DNA of 64,000 nucleotides, taken from NCBI GenBank assembly GCA_023376005.1, contig CM042141.1, positions 96,572,092 through 96,636,091 on the forward strand, given 5' to 3'. The DNA comes from Doryteuthis pealeii. Its lineage: Eukaryota > Mollusca > Cephalopoda > Myopsida > Loliginidae. The position numbers and the translations under genes are program-made. Under the pieces are notes generated by a model. That model searched no databases. It saw only the letters and a list, made by a program, of their open reading frames with translations, and was not told where the DNA came from. Within the stretch, counting starts at the first letter, position 1. Each line of letters opens with the position of its first letter. Of the stretch, positions 12,256-24,255 are shown one piece after another.

Positions 12256-12366
12256 GGAGTTAAATCAATATTGTTATACTATTTACATATTGAACTATTA
12301 TGCAATAGCTCTTAAGTAAACATACCAAACATTACTGTGGTATATCCACAGGTCCTACTAGTAATC

Positions 12367-12755
12367 TATATCTATCTATACATATATAAAGGGTAGTTGC
12401 GTGTATAAATGTCCGGAGGAAACTTCGAAAATAAAACAATTAACGACAAAATAAATATATATACACTTTCGCTATCACCATATCTCCCATTTCGTCATGA
12501 TAATTATGAAGATTTAATCTATATTTCAAAAGACTATTAAAATCAAATTTACATTAAGATAACACTAGGATCACAGTTTTAGCCATTGGCATTTCTCGCT
12601 AACTTCACACATAAAATAAGTCCAGTCATTTTTTTTTTTTTATTCACCTTTTAAACAAATTAAAAATTCTCTTTAATAAAATAAGTTTTGATTTTTTTTT
12701 TTTTTTGCATTTAATATTCTATATAAGAGACATTAATTTTCTTTTCAGAGTGGTC
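12367..12755 (+). mobile_element. Helitron-like non-autonomous element, 5' part
   Basis: It starts CTATCTATACATATATAAAG, then GGGTAGTTGCGTGTATAAAT and GTCCGGAGGAAACTTC, with AAAATAAAACAATTAACGAC, as in the full copies at 14148-14590 and 45006-45416. The TATATAAAGGG...TGTCCG start is typical of Helentron-related short elements. The 3' hairpin end is missing. Confidence 0.55.
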
Positions 12756-12880
12756 TGTCCACTTTTTAATTTAAAAAATAATATACAATTATTTCGATCA
12801 TCTCTAAATTCTACATAATACAAAAAAGAAAAATCAAAAAATATAATAAATAATAATTAATACGATTGTTTTATTCTTTC

Positions 12881-12885
<5 letters not shown>

Positions 12886-12920
<35 letters not shown>
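12886..12920. repeat. (TA)n microsatellite
   Basis: Uninterrupted TA dinucleotides. Confidence 0.95.
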
Positions 12921-13116
12921 AATGTTTTTTTCACTTTGAAATATGATATTAATTGAATGAATTCTACTTTTAAAAACTTTGGCGTTGGCGATCGCAGAAC
13001 TGTAAACAAATCCGAAACAATACTTTTTATGCATTTTTATTTTCATGTTAACCATTGTTTATAAAATAATCAAGTTAATTCATTTATTCTGATATTAATA
13101 TAAAAATAAAATCAGG

Positions 13117-13308
13117 TTACTAATGTAGAATAGCATACAAGAGATAATATTAGATTATGTATAAAATGTATTACATTTCAAGAAAATATCCGAAACAAAC
13201 GGGTTAGGGTACTTCGGGAATTTCCGTAACCTAATGTTATTTACACGTAAAATGCGATTCTAATGATATTATCTCGTGCGTGCTATTCTGCATTAGTTAA
13301 AAAATCAG
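13117..13308. repeat. Imperfect inverted repeat, about 75-bp arms
   Basis: ACTAATGTAGAATAGCATAC with AGAGATAATATTAG on the left pairs with CTAATGATATTATCTC and GTGCTATTCTGCATTAGT on the right. MITE-like, no coding. Confidence 0.6.
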
Positions 13309-13689
13309 TACTGTAATTTGACATTCAACTTTTAAGCACATTGAAAATTCTTTTTAAAAGGAAGTATGTTTCAATTTTTTTTACTATAATAATTTGATAT
13401 TCGATCAGCTACACTTTGAATTAATGTTATTTTCCAAATTAATTATTGAATTTTACATATTACAAAAAACATTATTAAAATTAAAGAATTATTTTAAATT
13501 TAAATACTTTATTTATTTTTCATTTGTATGATTTTAAAAAAATCTTTTATTTTATTTGAAATATCAATTTAACAAATCAATTTATTTATATCTTATTTTT
13601 TAAATTTTGTTAATTATTCAATTAAAATTTCTTACTATATCATTATATGTGATGTCATTTCCTCTACCCTGACAAAAACAAAAAATTCA

Positions 13690-14147
13690 CTGCCCCCCCC
13701 TACACACACACCAGGCCAGATTAACAGGTCTTTTTTTGGCATGGGGATTTTTATGGGGCATCCTGCAAAGATCGAACTCACTATTCAGTAGTAATGGATC
13801 TGCAAGACTAGCTTGCTAACCATTACACCACTTTTTTTTTCTCTACCTAGGCAACTATGAAAAAAAACCCAATTAACAACAAATATATACCCATTCACTA
13901 TCACCATATTTTGCATGGAATTTTTTTGCATCTATTTTAAATAGAAGACATTAATTTTTTTTCAGAATGTCTGTGTACTTATTTTTCTAACACCCCACCA
14001 GGCCAGATCAATGCAAAATCTTTTTTTATGTAGGAATTTTAATGGGACATCCTGCAAGGATCTAACTCAGGATTTCCATTTAGTAATAATGGATCTGCGA
14101 GACTAACTTTTTTGCACCCCCACCTTCTACCCATGTGCCGCCGGGTA
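13690..14147 (+). mobile_element. Helitron-like element fragments (two partial copies)
   Basis: Two copies of the 3' half occur in a row. Each has CACCAGGCCAGAT, TTTTAATGGG(G/A)CATCCTGC and TAATGGATCTGC(A/G)AGACTA. The second ends CCGGGTAGCCGTTTTTAGT, the hairpin-bearing 3' end of this family, and abuts the next copy directly. Confidence 0.55.
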
Positions 14148-14590
14148 GCCGTTTTTAGTACATATTTAAAGGGCAGTTGTATGTATGTATGTACGTATGT
14201 CCAGAGGAAACTACAAAAATAAAACAATTAATGACAAACTAAATATATGCACACATTCACTATCACTACATCTTGCTTTTTGAGCAAAAATAATGAAGAT
14301 TTGATTTATATTTGTGAAGATAATCAAAACATAAAATTTAAATAGTGACAGCATGGAATTTTTATTGCATTTAATATTCTAAATAGGAGACATTCATTTT
14401 TCTTTTCAGAATGTCTTTTGCACTTTTTATTCTGACACCCCACCAGGCCAGATCAACGCAAGGTCTTTTTTTACATAGGGATTTTAATGGGGCATCCTGT
14501 GAGGATCCAACTTGTGATTCAGTAATAATGGATCTGCAAGACTAACTTTTTGCCCCTCCCCTCCGATGCTGGGTAGCCGCTTCTAATATA
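14148..14590 (+). mobile_element. Helitron-like non-autonomous element, near full length
   Basis: It runs from ACATATTTAAAGGGCAGTTG (with ATGTATGTATGT and a CCAGAGGAAAC block) to GCTGGGTAGCCGCTTCTAAT. The same ends occur on the copy at 45006-45416, which is the insertion site of the large LTR element. No transposase is present. Confidence 0.6.
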
Positions 14591-14804
14591 TAATAAAATA
14601 AAATAATATAATTTTCTATTTCAGATGGCTGACACAAGCTCCTAGAGTTTGGAAGAGATGCTGTTTGCAAGTATACACATAATTGTATGCATTCTAGCAA
14701 GACATCTAGGAAGATGTGCGAAATGAATTCACTGCAAGATTCTCATTATAATAATAATATATTTTTCAGCTAGTATATTAGGTCTGAGACCTGTCAGCTG
14801 TTCC

Positions 14805-15075
14805 TTATAAACATTTATCTTAATTCAACAGATTATCTAACATTGCCTTGAAGGAGTTTAGAGATGGGGCATTCACTATTGATGATGGTAGTTTATTCCA
14901 TGTATTCACCATTCTGTTACTAAAATAAATTTGTCTTGCAAATTTTTTTAAGAGTTTTAATTTATGACCCCTGGTATTGATATTTTGAGCAACATTTAAT
15001 AGATCAAAGTTCGTAAAATCCATGGGTATATTTATAGACTTCAATCATATCTCCTCTTGGTAAGTTAGGTATACC
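14805..15075 (-). pseudogene. CR1/jockey-like LINE C-terminal fragment
   Basis: Read on the - strand: LPRGDMIEVYKYTHG (frame before 15045), then NTRGHKLKLLKKFARQ, IYFSNRMVNTWNKLPSSIV and NSFKAMLDN. This is the conserved end of the reverse transcriptase polyprotein in CR1/jockey-type elements (RGD-IEVYK, FFSNR-V--WN-LP, SFK--LD). Only the last 80 or so codons remain. Confidence 0.7.
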
Positions 15076-15084
15076 CAATTTGTC

Positions 15085-15870
15085 GAAAATGCGTGTTTTT
15101 ACAATACAAATTTACCCCCTCCCCCCGTTTGAAAAGATTTACCAAAAATCAGGGAATTATCAGATTTTAATGAAATTTTCAGTGTTCATTCATCAATGAA
15201 TGAATTTTATAATGTATCAGTTATTTTATTTTAAAACTTTCTGATTTAACTTTGACCCCACCCCCTTATTTTGGGGGTGCAAAATATCAGTGGGGTAATA
15301 TGTGATTGATACTATTTTCTGCATAAATAAAAAGACAAAAGACCGAAGGTGTGAATAGAAGAAAAAACATTTTTAAAAGGAATCTGCTCTGGTAGTAAAT
15401 AAGTACAGAAAATTGGAAAATAAAATGAAAATAAAAACTAAAAAATAATTTTTGGAGATTTTTTTTTTTACTCATTTCGATAATTATTTAATCTTAGAAA
15501 AGAAAGAAATCTACATCAATATTTGTTCAGTTTAAAAGGGGGGGGGCTAAATTTCCAATGCAGTTTTCGACAAAAAATTTATTGGTGATTGATACTAAAG
15601 TAGTTATTAAAAAAAAAAAGAAGGTTTTTAGAATCTAATAATGACATTTAAAACTTAAAATCATGCTGCTGCTCATATTCTAAATGAATTTTAATTTATC
15701 AAAGCAGAAATACCTAAGTAAATCAGAAAGAAACTGACACATTATAAAATTCATTCATTGATAAATCAATACTGAAAATTTCATTAAAATCGGATAATTC
15801 CCTGAATTTTTGTAAAAAGATTTTTTCAATCGCGAATGTTACATTTATTTTGTAAACACGGATTTTACAC
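15085..15870. repeat. Foldback element with about 150-bp imperfect inverted arms
   Basis: The left arm (ACCAAAAATCAGGGAATTAT, AATGAAATTTTCAGT, TTCATCAATGAATGAATTT) is matched in reverse by the right arm (AATTCATTCATTGATAAA, ACTGAAAATTTCATT, ATAATTCCCTGAATTTTTG). A diverged single arm appears near 21700-21860. Confidence 0.6.
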
Positions 15871-15875
15871 CATCT

Positions 15876-18760
15876 ATAAACAGCGTTTACGGCCATACGC
15901 GATCAAAATTGACCGAAAAAATAGTTTTAAATGTATTAAAAATAAATTGATGCACATTATGTAACTACTTTTCGACTTAGACAAAAAATTTGACCTTAAA
16001 TAATCGATTTAATTAATTTTAATTTGTTTTTAAAATGAAAAGTAGACGAATTTTTGGGTATTCCTATGGTAAGTCTTTCTTCATACTTTTGTTTTATTTT
16101 TATTGTTCTCATTAGTTTTTAGGGTGACAAGACTTTCGGACCACCCTGTACATTCAAATGAACTTTGAAAGATCAATTATATCAATAATTAAAAATGATG
16201 AAAACAATTTATAAAAAATAAAACAAATTTTTGTATCAATATATATTTTCAGATGTATCAAGGTATTCTAGTGACTTATGTAACAGTTGATCTTAAGGTG
16301 AAGTCCATTACTATTGTTTTCAAACTATTTTTTCTATGGTCAACTGGGTCAATTGTGTTATCATCTGATAACGGTTATATAGTAACCATATTATTCTTAA
16401 AATTTTCTAAAATAAAAAAGTTAAAATGTTTAATTTTCGTTCATAGATACATAACTAAAAGAACTTCTAATTCATACCTAATTGTAATAATATCAAAAGA
16501 AAAATAATATAAAAATTATTTAAGAAAAATAGCATATTCCATATGATCGGTGGGGTGAATTAAGTTCGCGGGTCCGTCGATTTTCGAGCCCAGGTCGAAA
16601 AAAGTTTGTTTTTCTTTTTTAAATAATTGCATAAATACATATATTTAAAAAAAAAAAATGAAAGTAGGAATCCTAACTTTCAGAAAATAATCAGAAAAAA
16701 AATATCAAGAATATTCTAAAAACATGAAATTTGTACTCAATCGTTAAAAGTTTAAAACGGAAAAAGAAAGTAAATATTTCAAATTCTGTTACGGTTATGA
16801 ATGAAAGGTTTAAGAGTTTTCTTTTCCGATAAATGTTGATATTATAACTATTTGTATTATAGACAGGTTGAATTAGTGATTGTAATATACTTCTTAAAGA
16901 TGAATAAATAAACCATCTGGTAACAAACAACAACAACACACCAACAAAACAAAAACCAAAAAAAAACTAAAGCCCCACCTAAAAAAAACGAGCTTATCTT
17001 TCAAAAGTGTAAATAAATAAGTTGGAAGTTCAAATAGTCTGTCGTTAAGCCCAACATACTGTCAGGTGACGGAATTTGCGAAGGAGTGAAATTATCTTCG
17101 TAGAATCTTTAAATAATGTTGTTTGAACCCCAATTTAGCATATATTTACCGTAGATGACCTCGGGATAAAATTTGACTTGGTCAAAAATTCTGATAAATC
17201 CAATAAAAGGGGGAAAACTTGAACAAATTTTGTCCCTGGTCGCTGTGTATACGCGCACGCGCGCGCATCGAATCAATTGCATACACACGCGATTGCACGC
17301 GTGCTATAAATTCAAGCCCCTAAAAACTAAATGACCCCTTAAACGCATTAGTAGTTATCTCTATTACTATTTTTTTTTTTTTATGCCTAAACAGTTTCTA
17401 CCTTGCTAATTTATTTTAGGATGGGTTTGGTTTTCTTGAGCCTATATGGGGAAAAACAGGTTAGAGCACCTAAAAAATCTGTTTAAATAAAACCTTTTTC
17501 ATTTTTACCGGTAATGATGAATTTTAAAGATAAAAATAATTTTCCCGACCTACTATTCCTCAAATCAACCACTAAAATTCCAAGAACGTAGAAGCGCTTT
17601 AATTCACATGGCACGCCTTGTTTTGTGGTCAAATGTGAGTGTGTGTGTGTGTGTGTGTGTGTAATTCCACCGACGTTGAACCGTTTTGCTTCAACTCGAC
17701 CGAATTACATCAAGAATAAAAATAGTTTAACTTTTAAAAATTGTCTACAAATTCAGAAATGACAAACCTAAAAATCAATGCATAACGATTTTTTAAAAAA
17801 TGTAATCCAGAATGAATTGACAAATAATGCGCAATTACGAAAGTGTGATGATAATAATAATAGTAATGATGATGATAATGATAATATGATGCACAAAAAG
17901 ACATTATAATTATTTTAAAAATTGAAGAGAGTAAACAAAAAACAAACAAAAACCCAAGTTATAAGAACGATGAATAGATTAAAAAAACTAAGGTTACATA
18001 AAGTATTTTAACATAAAATAATAAACTAATTTCTTCAAAACACTAGTCGAAAACCTACCAAAAAGTTAGAAGAACGAAATAAGAATATTTTTTTTTAAAG
18101 CTGTTTAAAAACAATTAAAAAAGATTGAGCTTTTTTGTTCTAAAAGAAGTTAATTCTCGTAGACGTACAACGAATAAGGTAAATAAATGTATAACTTGAA
18201 AAAGGAAAAAAAATGAACACCTGTAAATTTCATGATAGAATAAAATTTATTTTAAAGAAAAAAAAAGGTTATCTAAATTTAAATGATACTCAAACAATAA
18301 CTGCACAACTAAAGTATAAAAATAATTGTTTAATGAAATTTTTTCCCCAAAGTCATTTAGAACACGGAAACACAATACAAACAATGTTGTTCAATAAATG
18401 TTTTTTTTTCAACAATCTGCCCTCGTTTTTCTTTTTCGACTAAGAAGCACAAACTTAGAGTACGAATTCTACGATACATAAGTAAAATATCTACAAAGCA
18501 AAATAATAGAAATAAAATGAATACAAAGCAATATCTAATAAGCGATCTAATATGAACAATTAACACTTATTACAAACACTTAACAACAAACAAACTAGCT
18601 TTGTTTCGTGAATGACGGATCACTAAGAAGACACTACCGATGATGAATGTACGGTGATACACACAAACACATTTTGATATATATATATTCTAAAAGCAAA
18701 CGATTAATTCTACAATAAATAAAAACTCATGGAAGCAAGCAGGAACAAATGGAGCCCTAC
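15876..18760. other. AT-rich stretch, probably intron of the - strand gene
   Basis: No exon is recognisable. It contains a mariner-like terminal motif GACAAGACTTTCGGACCACC near 16127-16151, an alternating CG/CA patch (about 17248-17270) and a (TG)n tract (17639-17662). It lies 3' of the exon at 18761-18915, so it may be intronic. Confidence 0.35.
17639..17662. repeat. (TG)n microsatellite
   Basis: Uninterrupted GT/TG dinucleotides. Confidence 0.9.
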
Positions 18761-18915
18761 CTGGTCGTCCAAATGAAGCCTAGCTTGCAAAAGTGAACGG
18801 GCGATGTACACAAAGCAATGTTTCTCCGAGATATACCTGGCCTTTAGTCCCAAGTAGGACATTACGTCTGCTACTCTGCCAGAACTCTCCAGCGCGTGGA
18901 GGTACGTTTTTACAA
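18761..18915 (-). CDS. Internal exon of an unidentified host gene
   Basis: On the - strand a TTTTCAG acceptor is followed by 155 nt: two bases of a split codon, then 51 codons with no stop, then an exact CAG/GTAGGG donor. The peptide begins VKTYLHALESSGRVADVMSY, continues LGLKARYISEKHCFVYIARS and ends LLQARLHLDDQ. It looks like real protein: balanced, helix-prone, non-repetitive, with codons using G and C in an AT-rich surround. The same frame is open a further 18 codons upstream to a TGA, and no other AG lies between that TGA and the acceptor, which supports the chosen start. I do not recognise the family. Neighbouring exons should lie on the - strand on either side. Confidence 0.6.
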
Positions 18916-19870
18916 CTGAAAACCATTCATCGCGTTCGATAATTCGGCAAACAGGAATTCATTCATAGCCAAGATAATTTCCTTTATGTACATAAACTTA
19001 CTCAACAACTACAACTAAACTAAATTTTCACTTTAACAATCGAAATATTTCAAAATGATAAATACATTGTTAAGCATATTTTAAACTATAATTAAGAAAG
19101 AAATAAAAAAAGAAGTTTTTTCAGAAAATCTTACTGGACTGACGGGAACAAAAAGTTGCTTTTTATTTTAGGTTTTATTGATTTTATTTTTGTAAATAAA
19201 GATTTGATGATCAAATATACGAATTCAGTAAATGATGGTATAACTGTCAAAAATAGTTTTCTTTAATTGCAAAATTCTCTGGAAGGATGATGTTTCAAAA
19301 GTAGAATAATTTATTAAGAAGGAAAAAAATAAGAAGGAAAAAAAACAACAAATAATTCCTTCTCTGAGTACCACAGAATGCAATGTAAATTTTTTTTCAG
19401 AATCAGCTATTTCATCTTTTCATCAATTTAAAATTTAATAAAGCAATAAACATCATCCTTAATATGATTTTTCTAAAATTACAAAAAGATACAACTAAAA
19501 ATAGGTATTATTATAATTATTGAGAAAAAAGTTCTTAATATAAATTTTCTAAAATTACAAAAAAAAAAAAAAAATCCTAAAAATACAACAGAATGGACAA
19601 ATACTAGCAACAGCTCCAGAACTTAGCTGTCAGAAATCTTCTGACGAAGGGACCTTTATCCAGAAATATTAAGAAAATAAATTAAAGGTAGATGAACAAC
19701 ATCATAGTTACTTCATTTTCCTTTACACTTAGATTGTGATAGCCTTCAAAACTAACCATTAAACCAATATAAACACAATGCTTCAAGCAAATTATAAAAC
19801 TCTTTTATCCTAGAAATAGTTTTCATTATAATCATTGAGAAAAAAAAAAGAAGTTCTTTTTTCAAAAATT
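18916..19870. other. AT-rich stretch, probably intronic
   Basis: No coding or repeat family is identified with confidence. Confidence 0.35.
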
Positions 19871-20311
19871 GTTATATATTGTACAAACGGAAATATGAAT
19901 TTCCGGTTTTATTAAACAAAGAAATATAACAACTTCCCGTTATCAGATCAAGAGATAAAAAAATGTGTAGGAGTAGCTATGAATATAAAAGAACCGAGGG
20001 CTCGAGACAGGTCAGTCGTCAGTCAGCCCCGGAGGCAGTCAGCCGGAGAGAGAGTGAGGTAATCGGGGTCAGTAATCGGGAGAGTCGGTATGAGTTAGTT
20101 GGCCGAGCGGGATCTCGTGTAGTGGGTGTTAGAAAAGCTAGCCTTAATATTTACCAACTGAAAAAGCTTGTCACCCAGAAATTTAATCGAAGGACCGAAA
20201 GTCTAAAGACTGAATATATTAATTAAACTGACCCTCTCTCGAAGTTAAGAAGCTTGAATTTATTTCAATAAACTTCTGGAGGATAACTTTGGTGTTATTG
20301 TCATCTCTTAC
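19871..20311 (+). repeat. Candidate solo LTR
   Basis: The segment begins TGTTATATATTG and ends CATCTCTTACA. It has a TATA-like GAATATAAAAG near 19980, a GC-richer transcribed-looking middle, and a poly(A) signal in TTTCAATAAACTTC near 20265, the usual order of U3-R-U5. The segment after it, TAGTACCGTGACGATGCG, could be a primer-site remnant. No second copy is in the window, and I could not fix a target duplication. Confidence 0.4.
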
Positions 20312-20429
20312 AACGAAGATAAAACTATTGTAATTTAGTACCGTGACGATGCGCTATGCAACAAAATAACATTTAATGCAATAAAAGTATCCAATGAAAA
20401 TGTAAAATATACTCTTCTAAAGGTACAAT

Positions 20430-20612
20430 AAAGTAAAAGTAAAGTGGCCTATTGTCGGTATCACTGGACAGTTAGAGAGTTGATCCCCTTTTCACTAGCA
20501 CTAGATTGGGGAGATTGTTTTTGCATCTGAGATGGAGTGCCACACCTATCATCAGCTCTTCACTTTACCGCACAGATCCAAGCTGGGCTACTCATACGCT
20601 GACAATAAACCT
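20430..20612 (-). repeat. SINE family A copy, 5'-truncated
   Basis: Reverse complement of the family A body (GGGGAGATTGTTTTTGCATC, GGAGTGCCACACCTATCATC). The tRNA-like head is missing. Confidence 0.8.
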
Positions 20613-21270
20613 CAATTTAATGTACTAAAATTTTAGGATTGCAGATCTGGATTCATTCCAAAATGTTTTTAATTTGCTCATGGAATCAGCCTGGTTCAAA
20701 AATGGTATGATATGTCGGGATATGGGCTCTAGAAGTAAAATTGAAAAAATGTGACACACTGACAGTCTCATTTATTATCAAAGAACTAGTTATTTTTAAT
20801 TTGAGGAAAACCATCATTTGAAGAATAATTAGAAATCAATGGTTGTAGGACATTTCAGAAGACATTCATTTTTTTTTACCAGAATAGTGAAATTGTAATT
20901 AACACAAAATACAAACATAATATATAAATCTAATGTAATGCATATTGATGAATGTACATTTAAATTTATATATCTATACTTCTTCATTTAAGGATGTCCA
21001 TATATTCTAATATTGCATTATATTTGAATATTGTGGTTTTTATCAAATTAGATCAAATAGTCTGTAATGTTTGTTCATTTCAAATAAATTTCTTTTAAAT
21101 TATTGCTTAAAATTAACTATTCTGATTTTACAAGCATTTAGTAGATGAATGTCAACCAATTTCATATGTCTTAAAAAAGGAAAATTAAACAAAAGTTAGC
21201 TATAAAAGTTTTTAAAATATTTGCAAAACACAAAATAACAACATGAATTATATTACATAATTATCAATGT
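20613..21270. other. AT-rich intergenic stretch
   Basis: No gene seen. Positions 20620-20790 share short motifs with 6490-6640 (GTCTCAC...ATTTATCCA type, reversed), hinting at another dispersed repeat. Confidence 0.35.
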
Positions 21271-21527
21271 GGCGGACAGTTTAGCTCAATTGGTAGAGCA
21301 CACACCTAGGAATCTCAAGGTTCCGGGTTCAATACCAATCCCCACCAACTCAGTGCATGAGTATCACAGACTGAGTAATCTGATCAATGTGGTAAAGCAG
21401 GGAGCTGATGGTAGGTGTGGGGCTCCACCTCATCAAAAAAAATCTCCTGGGTTAAAAAGGGGATAGACTCCCTTGGTGTCTGGCTGATACTGACAATAGG
21501 CCACTCTGCTAACTTTACAACTTTACA
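21271..21527 (+). repeat. SINE family A copy (tRNA-derived)
   Basis: Head AGTTTAGCTCAATTGGTAGAG, B box GGTTCCGGGTTCAATAC, body GGAGCTGATGGTAGGTGTGG, end CCACTCTGCTAACTTTAC. Confidence 0.85.
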
Positions 21528-22131
21528 GATTAATGTACATTAAAGTATATTCAGATATTATTGGCAGAGCTATCCAGCATTACCCGGGATTTCAAAAGTT
21601 AAAAATAAATCATTTATCTATATTTATATATAGATTAATAAAAATTCATGGTTAAATTGAACTTAATGAATCTAAATTCTACGATCGTATGTCACCCTGT
21701 CGAAGGGAAAAAAATACCAAAAATCAGGGGATTAACTGAATTTGATGAAATTTTCAGTGCTGATATATTAATGAATAAAAGATATAATGCACCAGTTATT
21801 TTATTTACAAATTTTTACATTTTTTTAAGGTCAGTTAACTTTGAACCATGTATTTTTGAAAATTTGTGTTACATCTCAAAGATACGTGGTGGCCATGACC
21901 GGTGAATAAAGTTGAACCATAAAACCACTTCCTGTCTTTGTCTTTTTCTTTGTCTTCCCTTGAATTCTTTCCTGTTCAGCTTGACCACCAAATAAGATGG
22001 GGTTAAAAGCAAACCCTAAGAACCCACACCAAGAATAACCACTGCCACCTTATAAACCTAAAATACAAAACCTCTTGCCACTCCATAGATATTTGCTTGA
22101 TCGTTGTACATACATACATACATACAGACTC

Positions 22132-22189
<58 letters not shown>

Positions 22190-22440
22190 GTGTGTATTAC
22201 TTCTGAAGGCTGAAGGGTCTAAGAGAATTTGACTTTGGTGCTTCTGCCTTCTATGCTACTTGGTTGCCATGCCACCTAGTGCCTAATAGAAGAACCATGG
22301 TAAATAAGGAATATAATCCCTACAGCATGAATGACCTACTTTACATAGACCAGTATATACTTCATCTCATCAAATAAACACTCTCTCCCTCTGTACATTT
22401 TCATTCCGCAACCTATTTACACAAATACAACTTCCTTTTT
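21528..22440. other. Intergenic stretch with a (TA)n tract
   Basis: It holds one diverged arm of the 15085-15870 foldback family (about 21700-21860) and a long (TA)n run at 22138-22187. No gene seen. Confidence 0.4.
22138..22187. repeat. (TA)n microsatellite
   Basis: Uninterrupted TA dinucleotides. Confidence 0.95.
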
Positions 22441-23240
22441 TTTTAAAATGATCTCTTGTTATCATCGGAAATCCGATAGTGAATTATCTCCCCCTGCCGC
22501 TAGAGGGTGGATAGCCAACATACGATGTTAGCGCCAGAATCAAAACTTCACTTATCAGGGAACAGTTACCGAGGGAAGTCGCAAAAATAAGCATTCCCTA
22601 CACTTGACTTGTCTGTAGGCCGTCGACCTGACGGAGGCGTTTTTTAACCAACATACTTTCTAAGGCTGTCTCATAGCATCCAACTGAAGGCTGTTTCGAC
22701 AGCATACTTATCACAAGGCTGAGGACCTAAATAGTCAATTTAAGAAGGGCCCCATCCACCGTCATTTAAAAGAACAGTTACCCAGGCAAGAATCTTCTAA
22801 AATAGCATCCCCTACTTTTACTTATCGGACGAGAACCGACAAACGGACGTGGCTCTACAGAACTCTACAACCACAGCGACCAGAATTCCCTTTCTAGACC
22901 CACTTTTCCAATGAACATTATTTCCCCTCACAGATGTCTGGTAGCAAATGCCATCAAAATTTGCAACAACATTTCTGTACTTTTTTGATAATACATGTGA
23001 CTGTACTTTATATACGTGTTTGTTTCCTTCTTTCATCTGAACAATAACCACTAACGGAGAATAAGGGCTCCAATGAAACCCCGTAAATACTCTTATTATT
23101 TGTCTTCTTTTATCATTTACTCTTTCCTCTTCTTTTGATCCCTTTATCACCATGTATGCATGTAAAACCGGTGTCATACATCTGAGCGAGTCTAAGGTAA
23201 GAATTTGAATCCTTGTAATAACATAGAACATGTTTCCCTT
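22441..23240 (-). other. GC-richer block with a 137-codon open frame, function unknown
   Basis: The block contains two diverged copies of a roughly 240-bp unit (AACAGTTACC(G/C)AGG(G/C)AAG ... GCATTCCCTAC / GCATCCCCTAC). A - strand frame at 22818-23231 stays open for 137 codons. It has no recognised motif, signal peptide or splice context, so it may be a mobile-element leader or chance. I do not assign a product. Confidence 0.3.
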
Positions 23241-23454
23241 GCAACCATACGCTGGTCTTTAACAGTAATCAACTTTCTCACAAAAGCTATAGAAAAGTGG
23301 AGAGTAAAACTAACAGTTCAAGCACAATACTTAACAGAAGCTAAAATACAAAGTAGCATCTTCCAGAGGGACTCATTGTTCCCTCTATTATTCATCAGTA
23401 GTTGAATATAAAAATCACTTGCTGTGTTCCATATCTTAATAATCAGTGCAAATT

Positions 23455-24255
23455 CAATCAAGGTAATTGTTACTTTTAGACACTCTACTAAACATCAATA
23501 TTGATGGGTGCAACCTTGAAGTTGTGGAGAGTTTCGGGTCCACCATCTCCGACTCAGTCTCCATTAATTCTGAATTCAACAGCAGAATAGCGAAAGCAGC
23601 AGCAGCTATGGCCAAACTGAGTGAGAGAGTCTGGAATAATGCTAGTCTCACTAAGAAAACCAAACTGAACGTCTATAAAGCCTGCATTATCTATACACTC
23701 CTCTACAGTAGTGAAGTGTGGACAACATATACAAACCACGAAAGGAAACTAAACAATTTCCACCTCCGGTGTTTATGGCGTATTCGGCACATCTGTTGGC
23801 AGGATATAGTGCCCAACACAGACCTGCTAGATTGCGCCAACATGAACAGCATGTTCTCCATCCTCTGCGAGAGGTGACTTTGCTAGCTTGGGTATGTCAG
23901 GAGGATGGAAAATGGTCACACCCCAAAAGATCTTTTGTATGGCAAATTAGTAAAAGGCTCCCAATTGGTAGGTAGACCACGCCTATGCTTTAAAGATGTA
24001 TGTGAGAGAGACATGAGAATATGCCACTTAACACCAACAGGAGATGCAGAAAATTGAGCTGCCTGGTGCCTTAACGTTAAGCAAGGCATGAAGAGTGAGG
24101 TGGAGAGGAGAGTTGCCTCAATAGCAAAGAGAGCCAGAAAAGGGGCGGAAAAAACAGCAGCCCCAGAAAGCATCACAGTTTGTGTGCAGTCAGTGCACCA
24201 AAGACTATCACTCAGGGATAGGCCTGCACAGTCACTTGCACAGATGCAGATAAAT
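23455..24255 (+). pseudogene. RTE-like LINE 3' end (post-RT region), frameshifted
   Basis: The first 410 bases encode LEVVESFGSTISDSVSINSE, then AKLSERVWNNASLTKKTKLN, VYKACIIYTLLYSSEVWT and HERKLNNFHLRCLWRIRHI with CWQD. This is the conserved stretch C-terminal to the RT in RTE/endonuclease-reverse-transcriptase LINEs. After 23877 it continues in other frames with a GRPRLCFKDVCERDM-like piece and ends in a zinc-binding motif (C-x2-C...H-x3-HSH-x3-C, about 24180-24250). Frame changes and stops show it is dead. Confidence 0.75.

Noticed and set aside
18916..18960. Extending the - strand exon upstream in the same frame
   Set aside because: The frame is open for about 18 more codons, but no AG acceptor lies between the upstream TGA and TTTTCAG, so the exon is taken to start at 18915.
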